DNA of 64,000 bases from Ramazzottius varieornatus. Taxonomy: Eukaryota > Tardigrada > Eutardigrada > Parachela > Ramazzottiidae. Position numbers and translations under genes: made by a program. Location: contig BDGG01000001.1 in assembly GCA_001949185.1 (NCBI GenBank), forward strand, positions 464,485-528,484, given 5' to 3'. Positions within the stretch are counted from its first letter, which is position 1. Each line of letters begins with the position of its first letter. Positions 11,969 through 23,800 of the stretch are shown here, piece after piece. The notes beneath the pieces were generated by a model. That model was not told the origin of the DNA. It made no database searches and saw nothing but the letters and a program-made list of their open reading frames with translations.

Positions 11969-13584
11969 ATGGCGGATTTTCCAAACTGGGATGACTGGAA
12001 CGATGTCAACGACACTTCGGTGGACCTTGCTGGTCCTTCGACCAGCGCAGCGTCTGTGGCGGCCGGAAATAGCATCTCGTGGTCGGCCAAGAATATCGCG
12101 GTTCTGGCGGCCATCGTCGTCTTTAGTCTCAAGGGTTTCCTGCTGAATGCGAGCATTGTAGTGGCGATCACCGTGGGGAATATGCGGAAGATGGTGACGA
12201 CCCTGACGGGAATGGATGTTTTGATCATCAACCATTCCGTCATCAACGTTCTCATAATCACTCTGACCATTCCCTGGATGCTAAGCGTCAGGTTGATCAG
12301 CAGTGATAGGTGGTTGTTCGCCCATGGGTTCTGTCAACCTTGGGGATTCTTTCGCGGATGGTTTTATGGAGCATCCGGTAAAACAAGAACGTTTCTCAGA
12401 CCTCGTTGAACAGCGCTTTCCTAATTTTTGAACAAGTCTGTCCGATTTTTTTAGAACAGGCTGTAGTCTATCAGCTGGTTCTCGGCATTTTTGGCCTTTT
12501 CTACGCTTTATCATGTTATCGCCTTTCAGAAATGAGCCTGACGGTGATATCCGTCCATCAAGCCATCGCTTTCATCGTCCGCCTTCTGCCCAACCTCAAC
12601 TTCTTTAGCGGAATGGAACCCCGCCAGAGAACCTTCATCCGGGCTGGACTAATCGTGCTGCTGGCGGTACTTTCTTGGATCATTGCTTTTGGAGTGGAGA
12701 GCATTTTCCTGCAACTGCAACCGGTGATCGCCCATGGTTTCGACATATGCGCCTTCACTCATGGTAGGCTAGCTTTATTCCATGACCTTGTAGCAGAATG
12801 GTTGATTGTTGCTGCCTTTCATCTTGCAGATGATCATGAAGTCATCACTTCGTTCACTCTTGCGGAAGAATTACTGTAAGTGTAAGACGACAATCCAAAC
12901 TGAGACGTGCAATTAATTTGTCCTTTCTTCAAAATTTTTGATCCTGTTTTTTAATTCAGAATTTTCTGGATTCCCATATCGGTCTCAATATTCCTCATCA
13001 TCAACGTCGGTGTTCTCCTGGTGATTTTCCGCGGACGAGTTCAGCTGGGCTCGGACAGGCCAACCTCTGTTGTGACGCCGCCTATGCGTTACTCCCAGCT
13101 CAACTCCACATCGGATGGCGAGCGCTTGCTGGAAGACCGCACTCGTCTCCTCTCATCCCGCAACGGCCGAGGCAACGAAAACCCAACCTACTGGCAGAAC
13201 CACGAACAAGTCTACTTTAATTCGTCCCTCCTCACTCTCAACACCGACGAAGAAGGTCTGGACGGCCAACTACCACCGGTAACCCAGCTACCGCTGACAG
13301 AGAAGGCCGAGGTCCCGACAGACGAGTTTACGCGGTCCTCGTTCATGACATGGCTGGGCTTGACGTTGAGTAACTTGTTCTTCGTGGCCCCCATGCACAT
13401 CTTCTTCTTGTGGAGGAAAAACGACGAATCCTTTGCACCATCTGCCGAGCAAGTTTCCATCTATCAGTCGGTTCTGATGATACTACTGTCGATCAGAGTG
13501 CTACTCGTCGATCCGCTGGCTATTCTACTGTTGACATCTCGATACCGAAATTTGCTCTTTTCGATCTTTAAAAAGCGTGTCTGA
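11969..13584 (+). CDS. Rhodopsin-like seven-transmembrane receptor, orphan
   Basis: Exons are 11969..12377, 12455..12763, 12830..12875 and 12960..13584, giving 462 residues with all phases closing. Seven hydrophobic segments can be assigned: TM1 (AVLAAIVVFSLKGFLLNASI), TM2 (MDVLIINHSVINVLIITLTI), TM3 (YQLVLGIFGLFYALSCYRL), TM4 (IRAGLIVLLAVLSWIIAFGV), TM5 (IFWIPISVSIFLIINVGVLL), TM6 (MTWLGLTLSNLFFVAPMHIF) and TM7 (SVLMILLSIRVLLVDPLAIL). Cysteines before TM3 (GFCQPWG) and in the second extracellular loop (FDICAF) could form the usual disulphide. The third intracellular loop is long (about 115 residues). The DRY position reads VHQ and the NPxxY position reads DPLAI, so it is a divergent class A receptor. 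I cannot assign a ligand. Confidence 0.75.
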
Positions 13585-13866
13585 TGACCATATTATGTAC
13601 TGTGTAACGAACAAGCTACATTTTATATGCATGCAACATAGAAAGTGTCTTATGCAATCGTGGTCACTTCGAAGCGAGCCGCTTACATTTCTCAAAACCC
13701 GCATTCTTTTGCCCCGAAGCAGTAAACAATGCATACGACAGCAAAGACTTGACCACACGACAGAATTATCAAATAGGTCTCAAAGCCGGTTTTTCAAACT
13801 TTTACAGATTTTTGATGTACTTACAAGCTGGAAGCAATCAACGAGTGATTTCGGGTGAATTGCTTT

Positions 13867-14505
13867 ATGGATATACGGCTCCCCGTGATGTTTGTGAATC
13901 GCTCTCTATGTAAATTCCAACATTATTTAATACCTAAGCGTTGTTCCTTCCTGCACTGCGTCCTGTTGGTCTTTCTAATGTTTATCGGGACCATTTGCCT
14001 GTCGTACATTTTACTTTCGCGAAATGAACTTGATGTGCCACCGGCTACGTTCTATCTGCACTACATTCGTTTTTCCTCAAAGCTGAGACGGAATTTCACT
14101 TTCACGGACTATCTCAGTGTTCTGTCAGGTGTGCAATATCTACAAGCCGATGAAATCCTCTTACACGGGGACGCCATTCCAAGTGGTCCGTACTGGGATA
14201 ACCTAACTGCAAGGCAGGCCATTCCACATGTTCACATGGAGCGCCCAACGAATTTTGGATCCCACGATGGAGTAGCCAAGAAAGCAAGTTACGTCGAGCA
14301 TGCAGCCGATGTGGCCAAACTGGACGTTCTGTTGAAATACGGTGGCGTTGCAATCGACTTTGATGTGTTCTTCATTCACGGGCAGAGAATCAAGGAAGCG
14401 AATCAGACCTGCATTGTTATCGCAATGCCATGGCGCTGCACTCGTTCGAGCGCTTTGCCGAAGAGAAAATTGGGAGCATTGAAGATCTGCAGAAAGCGAA
14501 CCTGA
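13867..14505 (+). pseudogene. DXD-type glycosyltransferase (Gly_transf_sug-like), truncated by frame break
   Basis: The frame opens at ATG 13867 with a cytosolic tail, a type II signal anchor (about residues 25-45, HCVLLVFLMFIGTICLSYIL) and a lumenal domain with TDYLSVLSG, DEILLHGDAIPSGPYWD, HAADVAKLDVLLKYGGVAID and the DFD (DXD) metal site. This order matches Gly_transf_sug (PF04488) Golgi enzymes. After the DXD the frame reads 35 unconvincing residues and stops at 14505. A different frame across 14371-14604 reads a protein-like stretch (YRNAMALHSFERFAEEKIG to the stop after DEVIPDKL). The expected middle of the catalytic domain is missing. The simplest reading is a truncated, frameshifted gene; a missed intron is the alternative. 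Confidence 0.55.
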
Positions 14506-14604
14506 CAGCCCGAACAGAGTTGTTTCGGAATATTTATTACAATGTCCAGTTACCGCCGGCTGATCCAGACTTTGATGATGAAGTCATACCTGATAAGCTC
14601 TGAA
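14371..14604 (+). pseudogene. Out-of-frame continuation downstream of the glycosyltransferase
   Basis: In the frame +2 relative to the upstream ORF, it reads SDLHCYRNAMALHSFERF, then EEKIGSIEDLQKANLTARTE, and ends DEVIPDKL at a TGA. No ATG start or convincing acceptor precedes it. Composition is like coding sequence, but I do not recognise the family. It is probably the displaced 3' part of the same gene. Confidence 0.4.
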
Positions 14605-14780
14605 GTCGAATAATTGCGCGTGGGAAAAATAAAAGTAAAATAATAAACTGTTGTCAGCCCCTGTTACGATAGTCTTTAACACAGCGTGCGGTCTTGTATT
14701 CTAGTTTCCTAGGTAGTCGTTCGAATGTGCTGTGTGCTTCAGTTTCCGCACAACCACTGTACTTTGCTCACACCGTGTTG

Positions 14781-16462
14781 ATGGATTTTCGATTGGCTGA
14801 AACTGCCCTCAGTCCGCAAGACAAAAATCAAAGTATGGTGAAACTGGCACCCGTTGATTATGAAATCGGTTTTCTTAAGCCGGAAAGGTCAACGTACTCA
14901 TCCACGTTCGACGGTGCAGATGGACCGCAGGCGGAAACAAGCAAGCTTCCCATCGAGCACCACTTAATTCCTTCCTTGAGTTCGATAACAAGTTACGCGG
15001 ATGACTTTACCATCCACCATCCTGTGGGTAATTACACCTTGCCCGAATTTGCGCAGAACTACATTCCGAAATATCGATGAATCATTTTTGATATCTTGAA
15101 CTATGTCAACGTTGCACTGCGCAGGTCAAACGCGACAAGGAATCGATCAAGAGAAGCGTGCACGATCAAAGGAAGCAGGAAGCTGCTCGGCATGCGGCAT
15201 CTTTGGCCATGAACGACGTGTCATTTCCTGGTCACAGTGCTGGCTATGATCGAGATGTAGTCGAAGCAGAGAGAGACACCAGAGACGGGACGCCCAAAAC
15301 CCCTCACAGATTTTCAGTGTACCAAGAGACGTACCATGACCATGACGAGGAGAAGATGAAGGAACTGCGAGGTCGCAGTGTCTATAAGTTTGAAAAAAGT
15401 CACGTCCTACCGCAAACTCCCCTACCACCAACAATATCAGAGTCAAAGGTATTTTTAACATTCTGAATTTTCGACAGTGCGTCGCCTCAAATTTTCCACA
15501 AGTTGTTAGGAGAATTTTCTACGGAGTTTGGCACAAGTATATGTGGGAATAATGTAGGTCCTCCGCAGGAAACTTATGTGCCGATCACGAATGCTATTAA
15601 GGAGCACTACATTATCCACCCTTGTCAAGGCATGTCCAAGTACCCCAAAGGCCGTCGGCGCACCATCACGGTGACAGCCGAAGAAGCCCAGCGCCTCTCC
15701 TTCAACCCCTACAGTCCCAAGTACTGGAAGAACATTTCCCAGCCGCTTTTCCACGGTCCACCCGTCGCTACTTTCGACCTGGGCAAATCCGCTCAAGCAT
15801 CATGCCATACATGGCCTATTGATGGACATGCTGCTGAGTCCACTAAGCGTACCCCACCCTACCTCACACCCTATCAAAAGATGGCCACCAGCACGCACTA
15901 CATGTCCGAGTTTAACGCGGCACCCATCGGAGAACGACACCCGATCGATGTGAAGAAATTACCGCTACTCGAAGAATCGGAAGCCAAAGACAAACTTGCC
16001 AAGGTCTATGAGAACTCGACCAGGCAGTTGTTCTGGAACAGCGTCGGAGCGGATTTGAGGAAGTACGGGCAGCAGTGTCGGACGGATCGGCACTATCAAG
16101 ACTTGTGCCAAATGGGCGGAAAGGCGGAGCAGAGTGTGGAGAAATATCTGGGTCCGATGCAATTGTCGTCCAGTGAGCGGATAAGGAAAGGTCATATTGT
16201 GGGTGTAGGCTGTACCAACAAGGAGAATATTGCCTTTAACGGGAAGACGACCTATCATGAGGAAATTAGGGGGGAGGAAGGTGAGACGCCCAATCCAGCC
16301 AAACCTCACAAGAACCATGTGCCGGAATTGATGGTACAGTACCCCGATGCACCGACTGTCGGACTATACCGACGAGTTTCGGCCTTTCGCGCCACAGCAG
16401 ACATCTCGTATGACAAAACGCCGATAAGCGCAACTGAGGTGTGGTCAAGTTCCACTGCCTAG
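14781..16462 (+). CDS. Unknown protein, possible ciliary microtubule-associated protein
   Basis: Three coding blocks in series: 14781..about 15077, 15125..15448 and 15503..16462. The second and third join cleanly in phase 0 (AAAG|gtattt, ccacaag|TTG). The first ends in a TGA right after NYIPKYR and I find no canonical phase-0 donor, so the first junction is uncertain. The protein is rich in Tyr/Phe/His/Pro and has repeated short aromatic motifs of the type YSSTF, TSYADDF, FSTEFG and STHYMSEF. Such motifs resemble those of axonemal microtubule-binding or inner proteins (SAXO/SPMIP type). There is no transmembrane segment or enzyme motif. The next three genes on this strand (WDR92, IFT140, LRRC23) are all ciliary. 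The ciliary assignment is inference. Confidence 0.5.
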
Positions 16463-18215
16463 TTGTGCGCAATGAGGGAAATCGTTCGTCGGACAAAACG
16501 CGAAATTTATAATTCGCTCTTCCCTTAAGCTTTAGACGATGTAAGAAAATTCGTACTGAAAAAAAGATATAACGACGTCCGAGAATTTGTCTCCGGACTA
16601 CAGTGTATGGCACAAACCGAATTCGAATCGCATACCGAATGCGATAAATTTTTCTAGACTGGATAGACGAGTTTTGTTTCACAAAAGATCAAACTAATTA
16701 ATCATATTATTCGTCGCTGGTTTTCGGAAAGAGCAAAACTTTATGCGCCATGATAGCAGCTGGTTTAAAGCTTTTTAGAGGTGAGACTGGCGGTCACACT
16801 AGAGAAGAGTAGTGTCTGGTTCTCGAGCTATCCTGCGCTGGTACAGTGTTTACCAGTACTAATCAGAGGTATCAGAATGTCCTTCACCCCTGCGAAAGAA
16901 GTGATACAGATTAACCAGCGACTACGACTATCATCTTATTGGGCAAAATATCTGGGCTGCGTCCCGAGATCATCTCAACGCCCACCGGCTCACTCGCTTG
17001 ATTGTCAATGTCGTCTACGCTAACATGACCCAGTCTTCTAAAGTGGTTCACGAAAATTTGTCAAGCTGGCTTCCGGACGACATTTCGTCGTAAAAAGCTG
17101 CTCATTTTCATCCACGAGCTCTTTGCGCGCCTTCTGGATATTGGGGAAGAAAATCCAGCAGAAAACGTAGAGGTACTGCGCCCGTCGCGAGTCTGATACA
17201 GTCATACCTATGATCAATCTGGCCACGCAGTCATTGGCCCTGTCTGATAGCCATATCCAGTCGACTCGGCGGGATGTGCGTCGGTTACGACCATCCTTCT
17301 CGCTGCGTATTTTCCTTGGAGATATGCTGGTTGAATCGACGTAGCCGAGCTTTGCATCTTTTGCCAAGAAGCATAATTATCATGGCGCCTAACCGGAACT
17401 GCGCGACTTAGTGACAGAGCTCGTAAGAAGGTTAGCACACAGCATTAATGTTTGTCATTCTGTAGAGTGACGAACGCTTCTTTTAGAGTTCGTCCTTCCC
17501 GTTAACAAAGGGTTGGTCCTCGCGGCGGTACATCGCAGATGAACTTGCCTGCCGAATACCTACGCTATATCATTTTTCAACACATGGACAAGGTCTGGCT
17601 TCTGCTCTTCTGTGCCACTTTCTTCCGATGGACGAGCCGAATGTTAATAAAGTAGACTGGATCGATGTCGAATACTTCGACTTCAACGATGAGCGAACGA
17701 TGTTTGACTGGTCGAACTTTGACATCGGCCAACCTTTTGCCGATTTGAACAACGATGATGACAACCGACGCCAATGCTGCATACAGTAGCTTAGTCCATG
17801 TTACGACTGATTTGAGCGTGGAAAGGCGAACTGGATTACATTAGTGTAACGCTGTCACCATATATACCGCTACCGTTGTTCAGGCCTCTTTGTGGGAATG
17901 ATTTGAGTGCAGGATGTTCTTTCGGTTCGATTCATTTCGCTTCTCTTGTATTAGGCGGTCCTGGGAAAGACACATGTAAGGTGGGCACTGTACTGTACAC
18001 CACACCTAAAGTCGGAGACGTTACAAAGGGATAGACATTCGAGGTGCTGGTTCGAATAGTGGTATCTGGGCGTTACTGTGGTAATGGTTTAAACAATACC
18101 CGTATGATGCCTGCTGGACCGTTTCGCTCCACATAAACTGTGCTGCCTTGGAATTCGGTGGGGTCAGTTTCTGACTGTTCTGTAGACATCTGCCTTCCCA
18201 GTATTGTGTTGTGCA
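16463..18215. other. Intergenic with possible gene remnants
   Basis: No convincing gene. Near 17538-17800 the + strand has two short frames. One is a leucine-rich F-box-like start (NLPAEYLRYIIFQHMD); the other is a 53-codon acidic frame from ATG 17621 (MDEPNVNKVDWIDVEYFDF). They may be the debris of an F-box gene. Support is weak and neither is called as a gene. Confidence 0.3.
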
Positions 18216-19769
18216 ATGGAGAAGCCCCAGATGATACTGCATCACATGCAATCACTCAACTACACAGCCTACGATTGCAAATGGATACCCTCCAGCCCCA
18301 AATTTATCGTCCTGGGTGGATTGGCCAGAGGAACGGGATGCATTGATGTCTTTGAGCTAACTCCCACTGGTGCCAATCACGTCAAGCAAGTACAGACATG
18401 AATATGGATTAAACTCTTTGGCGTTAAAAAGACCGGAATGACGTCGTTGGCTCCATGTCCTGTAGATCGAGAAAGCTAAGCCATTCAAGTGCGCCACTTT
18501 CGGCGCCGCCAGTTTAGCTCAACGTCACGTGGCCACTGGCGACTTTGATGGCCGTTTGTGCGTATGGAGTTTGGAGAAGCCAGAGGTACCCGTTTATCAT
18601 GTCAAAGGTCACACCGAGATCATCAATGCCATTGATGGTGTTGGTGGACTGAATATCGGCGAAGGTGCGCCGGAAATTGTGACGGCAAGCCGAGACGGTC
18701 AGTTATTTTTAGCGGCGCACTATATCTAACCCTGGCAAAAGGCGAGGTTTTTTTGCAGGATTGGTCAAGTTATGGGACCAAAGGCAGAAAGGCACACCAG
18801 TGGCGACTATGGCTCCGTCCAACACGGGAGGGGGGGCCGCCTCCTCCAACCGAGACTGTTGGACTGTCGCTTTCGGTAGGCTCTTTTCTTTGGGCTCATT
18901 CGGCGGCGCACTTCGATGGCGGTTGCCATTCTGACAGTTTTCAGGTAACGCCTACACCAGTGAGGAGCGCTGTATTGCAGCTGGGTACGATAACGGCGAC
19001 TTAAAACTCTTCGACTTGAAAAAAATGGGCCTCCGCTGGCAAACCAACCTGAAAAATGGCGTAAGCATTTGCCAGTTTACAAGAATATCGGGTTTCCTAC
19101 GAGCAGACTTTCCCGCAGTTGACGTGACGTTATCCAGAAAAAATTGTGAACGTTACCTCTGTAAGTCCTTTTATTCTGTAGATTTGTCATGTTGAATTCG
19201 ATCGGAAAGATATCCTCATGAACAAGCTGGTGGCTACGACCTTAGAACAGAAGTTCCATGTCTTCGATATGCGGACCCAACATTCCAAATCCGGCTTTGC
19301 TTCTATCGCCATGAAGGTACGTGCATTTCGTCCGACTTCCCGCCAATGGTTGCCTGCACACTTTAACCTCGATCAGGGCATCTCTTTCCTTGGGTAGGCT
19401 CATGAATCGACAATATGGCAGTGCCGCCACCTACCGCAGAACCGCGACATTTTCCTGACCTGCGGAGGCGAAGGCTCTCTTCAGTTGTGGAAATAGTGAG
19501 CTTCCTGCTTCCCAGCCAACCAAATGTCAGTATTGAATTGTCGGTATTTTTTCTCTCTTAGTAATTACCCTCCGAAACGAGTGAAGGATGACGGCCACGG
19601 GAAGAAGATGGGGGTGATGGGCAACGTGGAACTCGTGCAGGATGTCAAGCTGGGCGGTCAGCCCATCAGCGCCATGGACTGGTCGCCTGACAAGCAAGGC
19701 CTGGCCGTAGCTACCGGCTTCGACCAGACTGTTCGTGTCATTATCGCTACAAAACTCAATACTTTGTAG
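18216..19769 (+). CDS. DNAAF10: WDR92 / DNAAF10, dynein-arm assembly WD40 protein
   Basis: Exons are 18216..18389, 18466..18697, 18759..18875, 18945..19060, 19182..19316, 19398..19495 and 19562..19769, giving 359 residues (human 357). All phases close. WDR92 is a seven-bladed WD40 protein that works with the R2TP-prefoldin-like co-chaperone in cytoplasmic preassembly of axonemal dyneins. Near-diagnostic blocks are [20 protein letters not shown] at the N-terminus, [103 protein letters not shown], and the C-terminal [20 protein letters not shown]. Introns are 60-120 bp. Confidence 0.97.
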
Positions 19770-20156
19770 AAGGTTGTTTGTTGATAAAAAGAAGGTTGTT
19801 GAAGCTTTCGTAATACACTGAAATCTGTCAAACTTCATAATATACCGGTAACGGTCTGCAAGTATTTGATAACCGGTGTAGCGATTTTGGACGCGCGTTC
19901 TTTTTTCCCGTAGCTGTTCATCGACATGCCCGATGAGTTGTTGTCTCCGCACTTTGGTTACAAACACGAAATTTTGCATCCGGATGGTGGGAAACGAAGT
20001 TCCGTTGCTAAGACTAGTAAGAATGGGCACAGATTCACCATAAATGTTTTCCGCAGTTTTCGTCCAGATTGCAATGCATCATATCAATACGTACAAATAT
20101 GCTGGAGAACACATTTTTCTGCAAGTTCCAGCCGTCCCCAGCCAGTACAGTCACTA

Positions 20157-20324
20157 CAGTGTACGCGAAAATTAACCGTGAAAATGGGTGTTGGATGGAG
20201 CTAGATGGAAGCAGCCAATGCTATTTGCGCATGCATTACTTAGCACTTGTCATTGGTTCTATTCTAAATATGCTCCAGCTGAAACGTTACGCCCATCTTT
20301 CACGGTTAATTTTCGCGTACACTG
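20157..20324. mobile_element. 168-bp MITE with 29-34 bp inverted ends, TA target duplication
   Basis: The left end reads CAGTGTACGCGAAAATTAAC and continues CGTGAAA; the right end is its near-perfect reverse complement ending at 20324. TA flanks both sides (20155-20156, 20325-20326). The CAGT start and TA duplication fit Tc1/mariner mobilisation. It has no coding capacity. Confidence 0.8.
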
Positions 20325-20384
20325 TACGAGGCTCAGAACTTCGTTTTGCGCCATCCGGGTGAAATTTCCTGTTTGTTTGAAGAC

Positions 20385-20600
20385 GCGACCAGTCTTCCGA
20401 TTGATTTGTGTAGTACCGTATGGACTGTATCATTGGCCCTACAGTGGACGATGCACCTTGGGGATTTTCTGTAGCTGCAGGAAGGGGTCGGGGGTATTTC
20501 CTCCCGATAGTTCGAAGGAAGCTAAGAGTCATAGCTATCACGTAAAAGCACCAATATCACCATCGGCGTGGGACATGGTCTAAAGGTCCCTCGTTGGTAC
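20385..20600. repeat. Old dispersed repeat, copy A (lacks hairpin insertion)
   Basis: It aligns to 53735-53915 plus 54303-54350, with shared blocks such as GGGATTT-CT, GAAGCTAAGAGTC(AT)AGC, TATCAC, ATGGTCT(A)AAGGGTCCCTCGT. The 53.7 kb copy is interrupted by the hairpin element; this one is not. Confidence 0.55.
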
Positions 20601-20892
20601 AGAAAAGCTTCGAGTTTATTCGACGATAGTATGATAGCCTGACAGGCATCGTCCTTTTTCCCATACAGTTGTGGCTGCAGGTACCACGAAAGCTGCACCT
20701 GATCCGACCTGGCGGCTTATCGATCGTCTACGGGTAGGAGCACACAGCATAAAGCATGTTCGAAGATATGCAGGTCGATCAATAACCTCCGCTCTACTCT
20801 CAATCAACTAAGGCATTGGAATATGCTGAGCTTCCGCATTCGAAACTCTCCAATGTGTATCTACCCTGCTGCATCCTCTCATTTCTAAGACC

Positions 20893-23800
20893 ATGTCTCT
20901 GTTTCTTGAAAAGAACGTGGCATTTTCCAGCCAGACCAACGGCAGCCCGGAGTTTCTGCTTTGGCATCCTACCCAAGCTATTCTGGCCGTCTGTGCTTAC
21001 AGTGAAAACGTTGGCAATGGAGGAGTTCATTTCTTCGACAAAGAGGTAAATTAACTGGCCGCTTTACGGGCGCTCCTTATTACCCTTCACCGATTAATGG
21101 TCCTTTCAGGGTCAGACCCTCCATCGATTCAAGCCACGTACGCGACAATCTTGCCCGGAATGTGCGGCATGGCATCCCTCCAGCACTGCCATCGTGGTGG
21201 CCTGGAGAGATGGAACACTGGTCCTCTACCACCTGCAAAACGATTTGTCGGTGGAAAGTTTCGTCTCTACTGCACCTGTCAAGAACTTGCAGTGGAGTCT
21301 GGATGGGCATCATTTAGTCACTGTCAGCAAGGTAAACATTGTTAATACTTCTACATCGCTCAGAGTATTTCCATGCTTTCCAAATCGCTGTATTTTTCCA
21401 ACGGTTTATTTTCCCATTAATCTAGGCCAACCAATTTTCAGTTTGGTCCAAAGATGCATCCAAGGACTCTATCAGCTTGTCCAAGCCGTCCATTACAAAT
21501 ACCCTTCCGCACACCGCCACCTGCCTGGAAATGCTCAGACAGAGCCTGAGCTACGGCAATGGCGGACTGCTGGAGGCAGTTTCCGCTTTGAAAGCAGCGT
21601 CGGCTGGCTCATCAAAACACCCTCTCTTCCTCCTCGGCACTTCGGCAGGTAGCACCACATGAAGCAACTGACTGTCCGGCACACAAAGCTACAGTTAAGC
21701 GTTGCAACTGTTACAGGGGATGTGTATTATTTGGACCAGCAAGGTAAAGTGCACCAAGGGCCTCGACTTCAAGGCTCCGTTCAGGCTATCAGCTTCTTGG
21801 AGATATTCGGCAGCAAGTATTGGACAGCTTATTTCGTCATGGACTCGCTGAACGTCTTGGGCTACCAGATATCGCACGGCTTCGTCTTCGAAGAGACCTT
21901 CAACGTGCGTCAACCTTGAATGATTTTTTGAGTTGAATGTCAGTTGGAGACATGGTTCAAAATACAGTACTATCCATAGATGGGCATCATAATATATGAA
22001 TACAAATGTCGCAGGCGGCGTGTCCCGGAAAGACGCCAGTACCTTCCGTGTGTTGGCTGAACCCGGAAGTTTTGGCCATTGCCACAGGGGAGAATCATCT
22101 ACGAATTTGGGATTGCTTGAAGAGTGCCAACATCGACTTGCCGTTGCATGACTTTGCTGGAACGGAGCCTGCGGAAGCTCTTCGAACTGTGACTTTGAAC
22201 CAATCTTCTGGTAAATAACCCAAATTCAACCACATCCCCAGCGTGTCCTGCTCAAACAATCAAATATGACGTCTGCAAAAACCATCAAACAAATTTATGA
22301 TTTCAAAGAAACATCGAAAAAATTTTTGCCCACTCGTTACCAACCACCAATTGCAACGAACAACTCAACTTGTTTCCTCGTTGTGGCCTAGAATTTTTCG
22401 AGAGCCGACTCACCTATAGGAGAATCCCTTTGAGTTGGACGGATTTTGGAAATTCGTGGCAAAATCGCTTCCACCTGCAAATTTTCAGACTTCAGCTCAT
22501 TCAGTCAAGCACTCAGTGTTCGTTTTCGATTTTTGGAAATGTCTCTTCAACAAAGCAATGATCGTCTGATTGCTGGGAGCTATGAAAAAAGCATGCATTC
22601 TACGGGTATAAAAAGTGGGAACCTCATTTAAAAAATTTATATTAAACAGGCAAACCTACGGCATTGCCTGATAAAATATTTCTTTGAAAGCAGTGTGCTA
22701 CGACTGATTATCAAAAAACAAACGAACGGCTTCAGCACGCTGGAACGGAGAAGCTAAAAATAATTCAGAAAATACGCGAAAAGTTTTGCTGGCTGCCTCA
22801 GTTAGCAGGCACCCTCGATCACAGATCCAACCATGTGCACGAATTCGTAAGTGATCTTTTTCTGCTATATTCAGGAGGTTTTTCTGAGAGAACAGCATCA
22901 GCGAAATTATTCCAGAATGTTCCGCCCGCGCACAAACCAGTCTGAAATGCACTGCATGTTGGGTTCGCAAAGACACCTTGATTTCCGCCCAATGCAGGTC
23001 TTAAGCGCCGCGCTCCATCTGGAGCACGACATCCCCGCAAGATTTTCATACAACGCTTTTGACAGTGAGGCTTAGCTGGGAATGAATTTTCGAAGAAGTA
23101 AAAGCATTTTCCATTTTTTATTATTATTCAAGATCAAAATCCGTCCAACTAACAGGGATATAGGAATTGATATAGGGATTCACTCTATTCACATGTGATT
23201 AATTTACATATATGTGATTATGGCGATGCTGATGCTGAGTTCAAGCCAGAGTTGTCTACTTTGTCTTGTGACGCTTTAGGTGTCTTGATGGGGCAGACCA
23301 ATAGCGGCAAACTACTCTTCTGGAGCAGCTGGCCGTCTTCCAGCAGCCAGTCCTTCTGCCGAATGATGTGCTCCACTCTGTGGAGCCTCATCTCTTCCTT
23401 TCAAGTCCGCCTGAGCGCTGCCGACATCAGTGGACCGTCATTCGCTATAGCGGATACGCACACCGTTTACGTCTTGCAGCAGCGCCCCCTAAGCTTTGCC
23501 TTCACATACCCACTGCTAGCCATCCAAACATCGACCAAGTCAGTGTCCATCATCGACGAGCAACGAAAGAAGGCCGCCATGCAAAAAGTCAAGTTCCAGA
23601 TTTCGGGTGTCGCCGTGAAGGATAATCTGCTGGTCGTATGGAGTGAGGAAACGGTGTCTGTATGGCAGATGTCGGCACAGGCCGACGACGAAGGCCTCAC
23701 TTTGACGGAGATCAGTACATTCCGACGAGACTATGCGAAAATTGCCATATACAACGGAGCCTTAGTGGCTACCAAGAACAAATCTATCAACTTCCTTACA

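Larger units (their letters stand above)
19770..20892. other. Intergenic with a MITE and an old repeat copy
   Basis: Between DNAAF10 and IFT140. It contains the TA-flanked MITE at 20157-20324. Flanking that is a wider imperfect inverted match (CCGGATGGTGGGAAACGAAG near 19980 against CTTCGTTTTGCGCCATCCGG near 20339). A repeat shared with the 53.7-54.35 kb region lies at about 20385-20600. Confidence 0.6.

Noticed and set aside
22800-23075. Open frames in IFT140 intron 5 that could be an extra exon
   Set aside because: Joining exon 5 directly to exon 6 (22210/23280) preserves phase and IFT140 homology; the intron frames match nothing.
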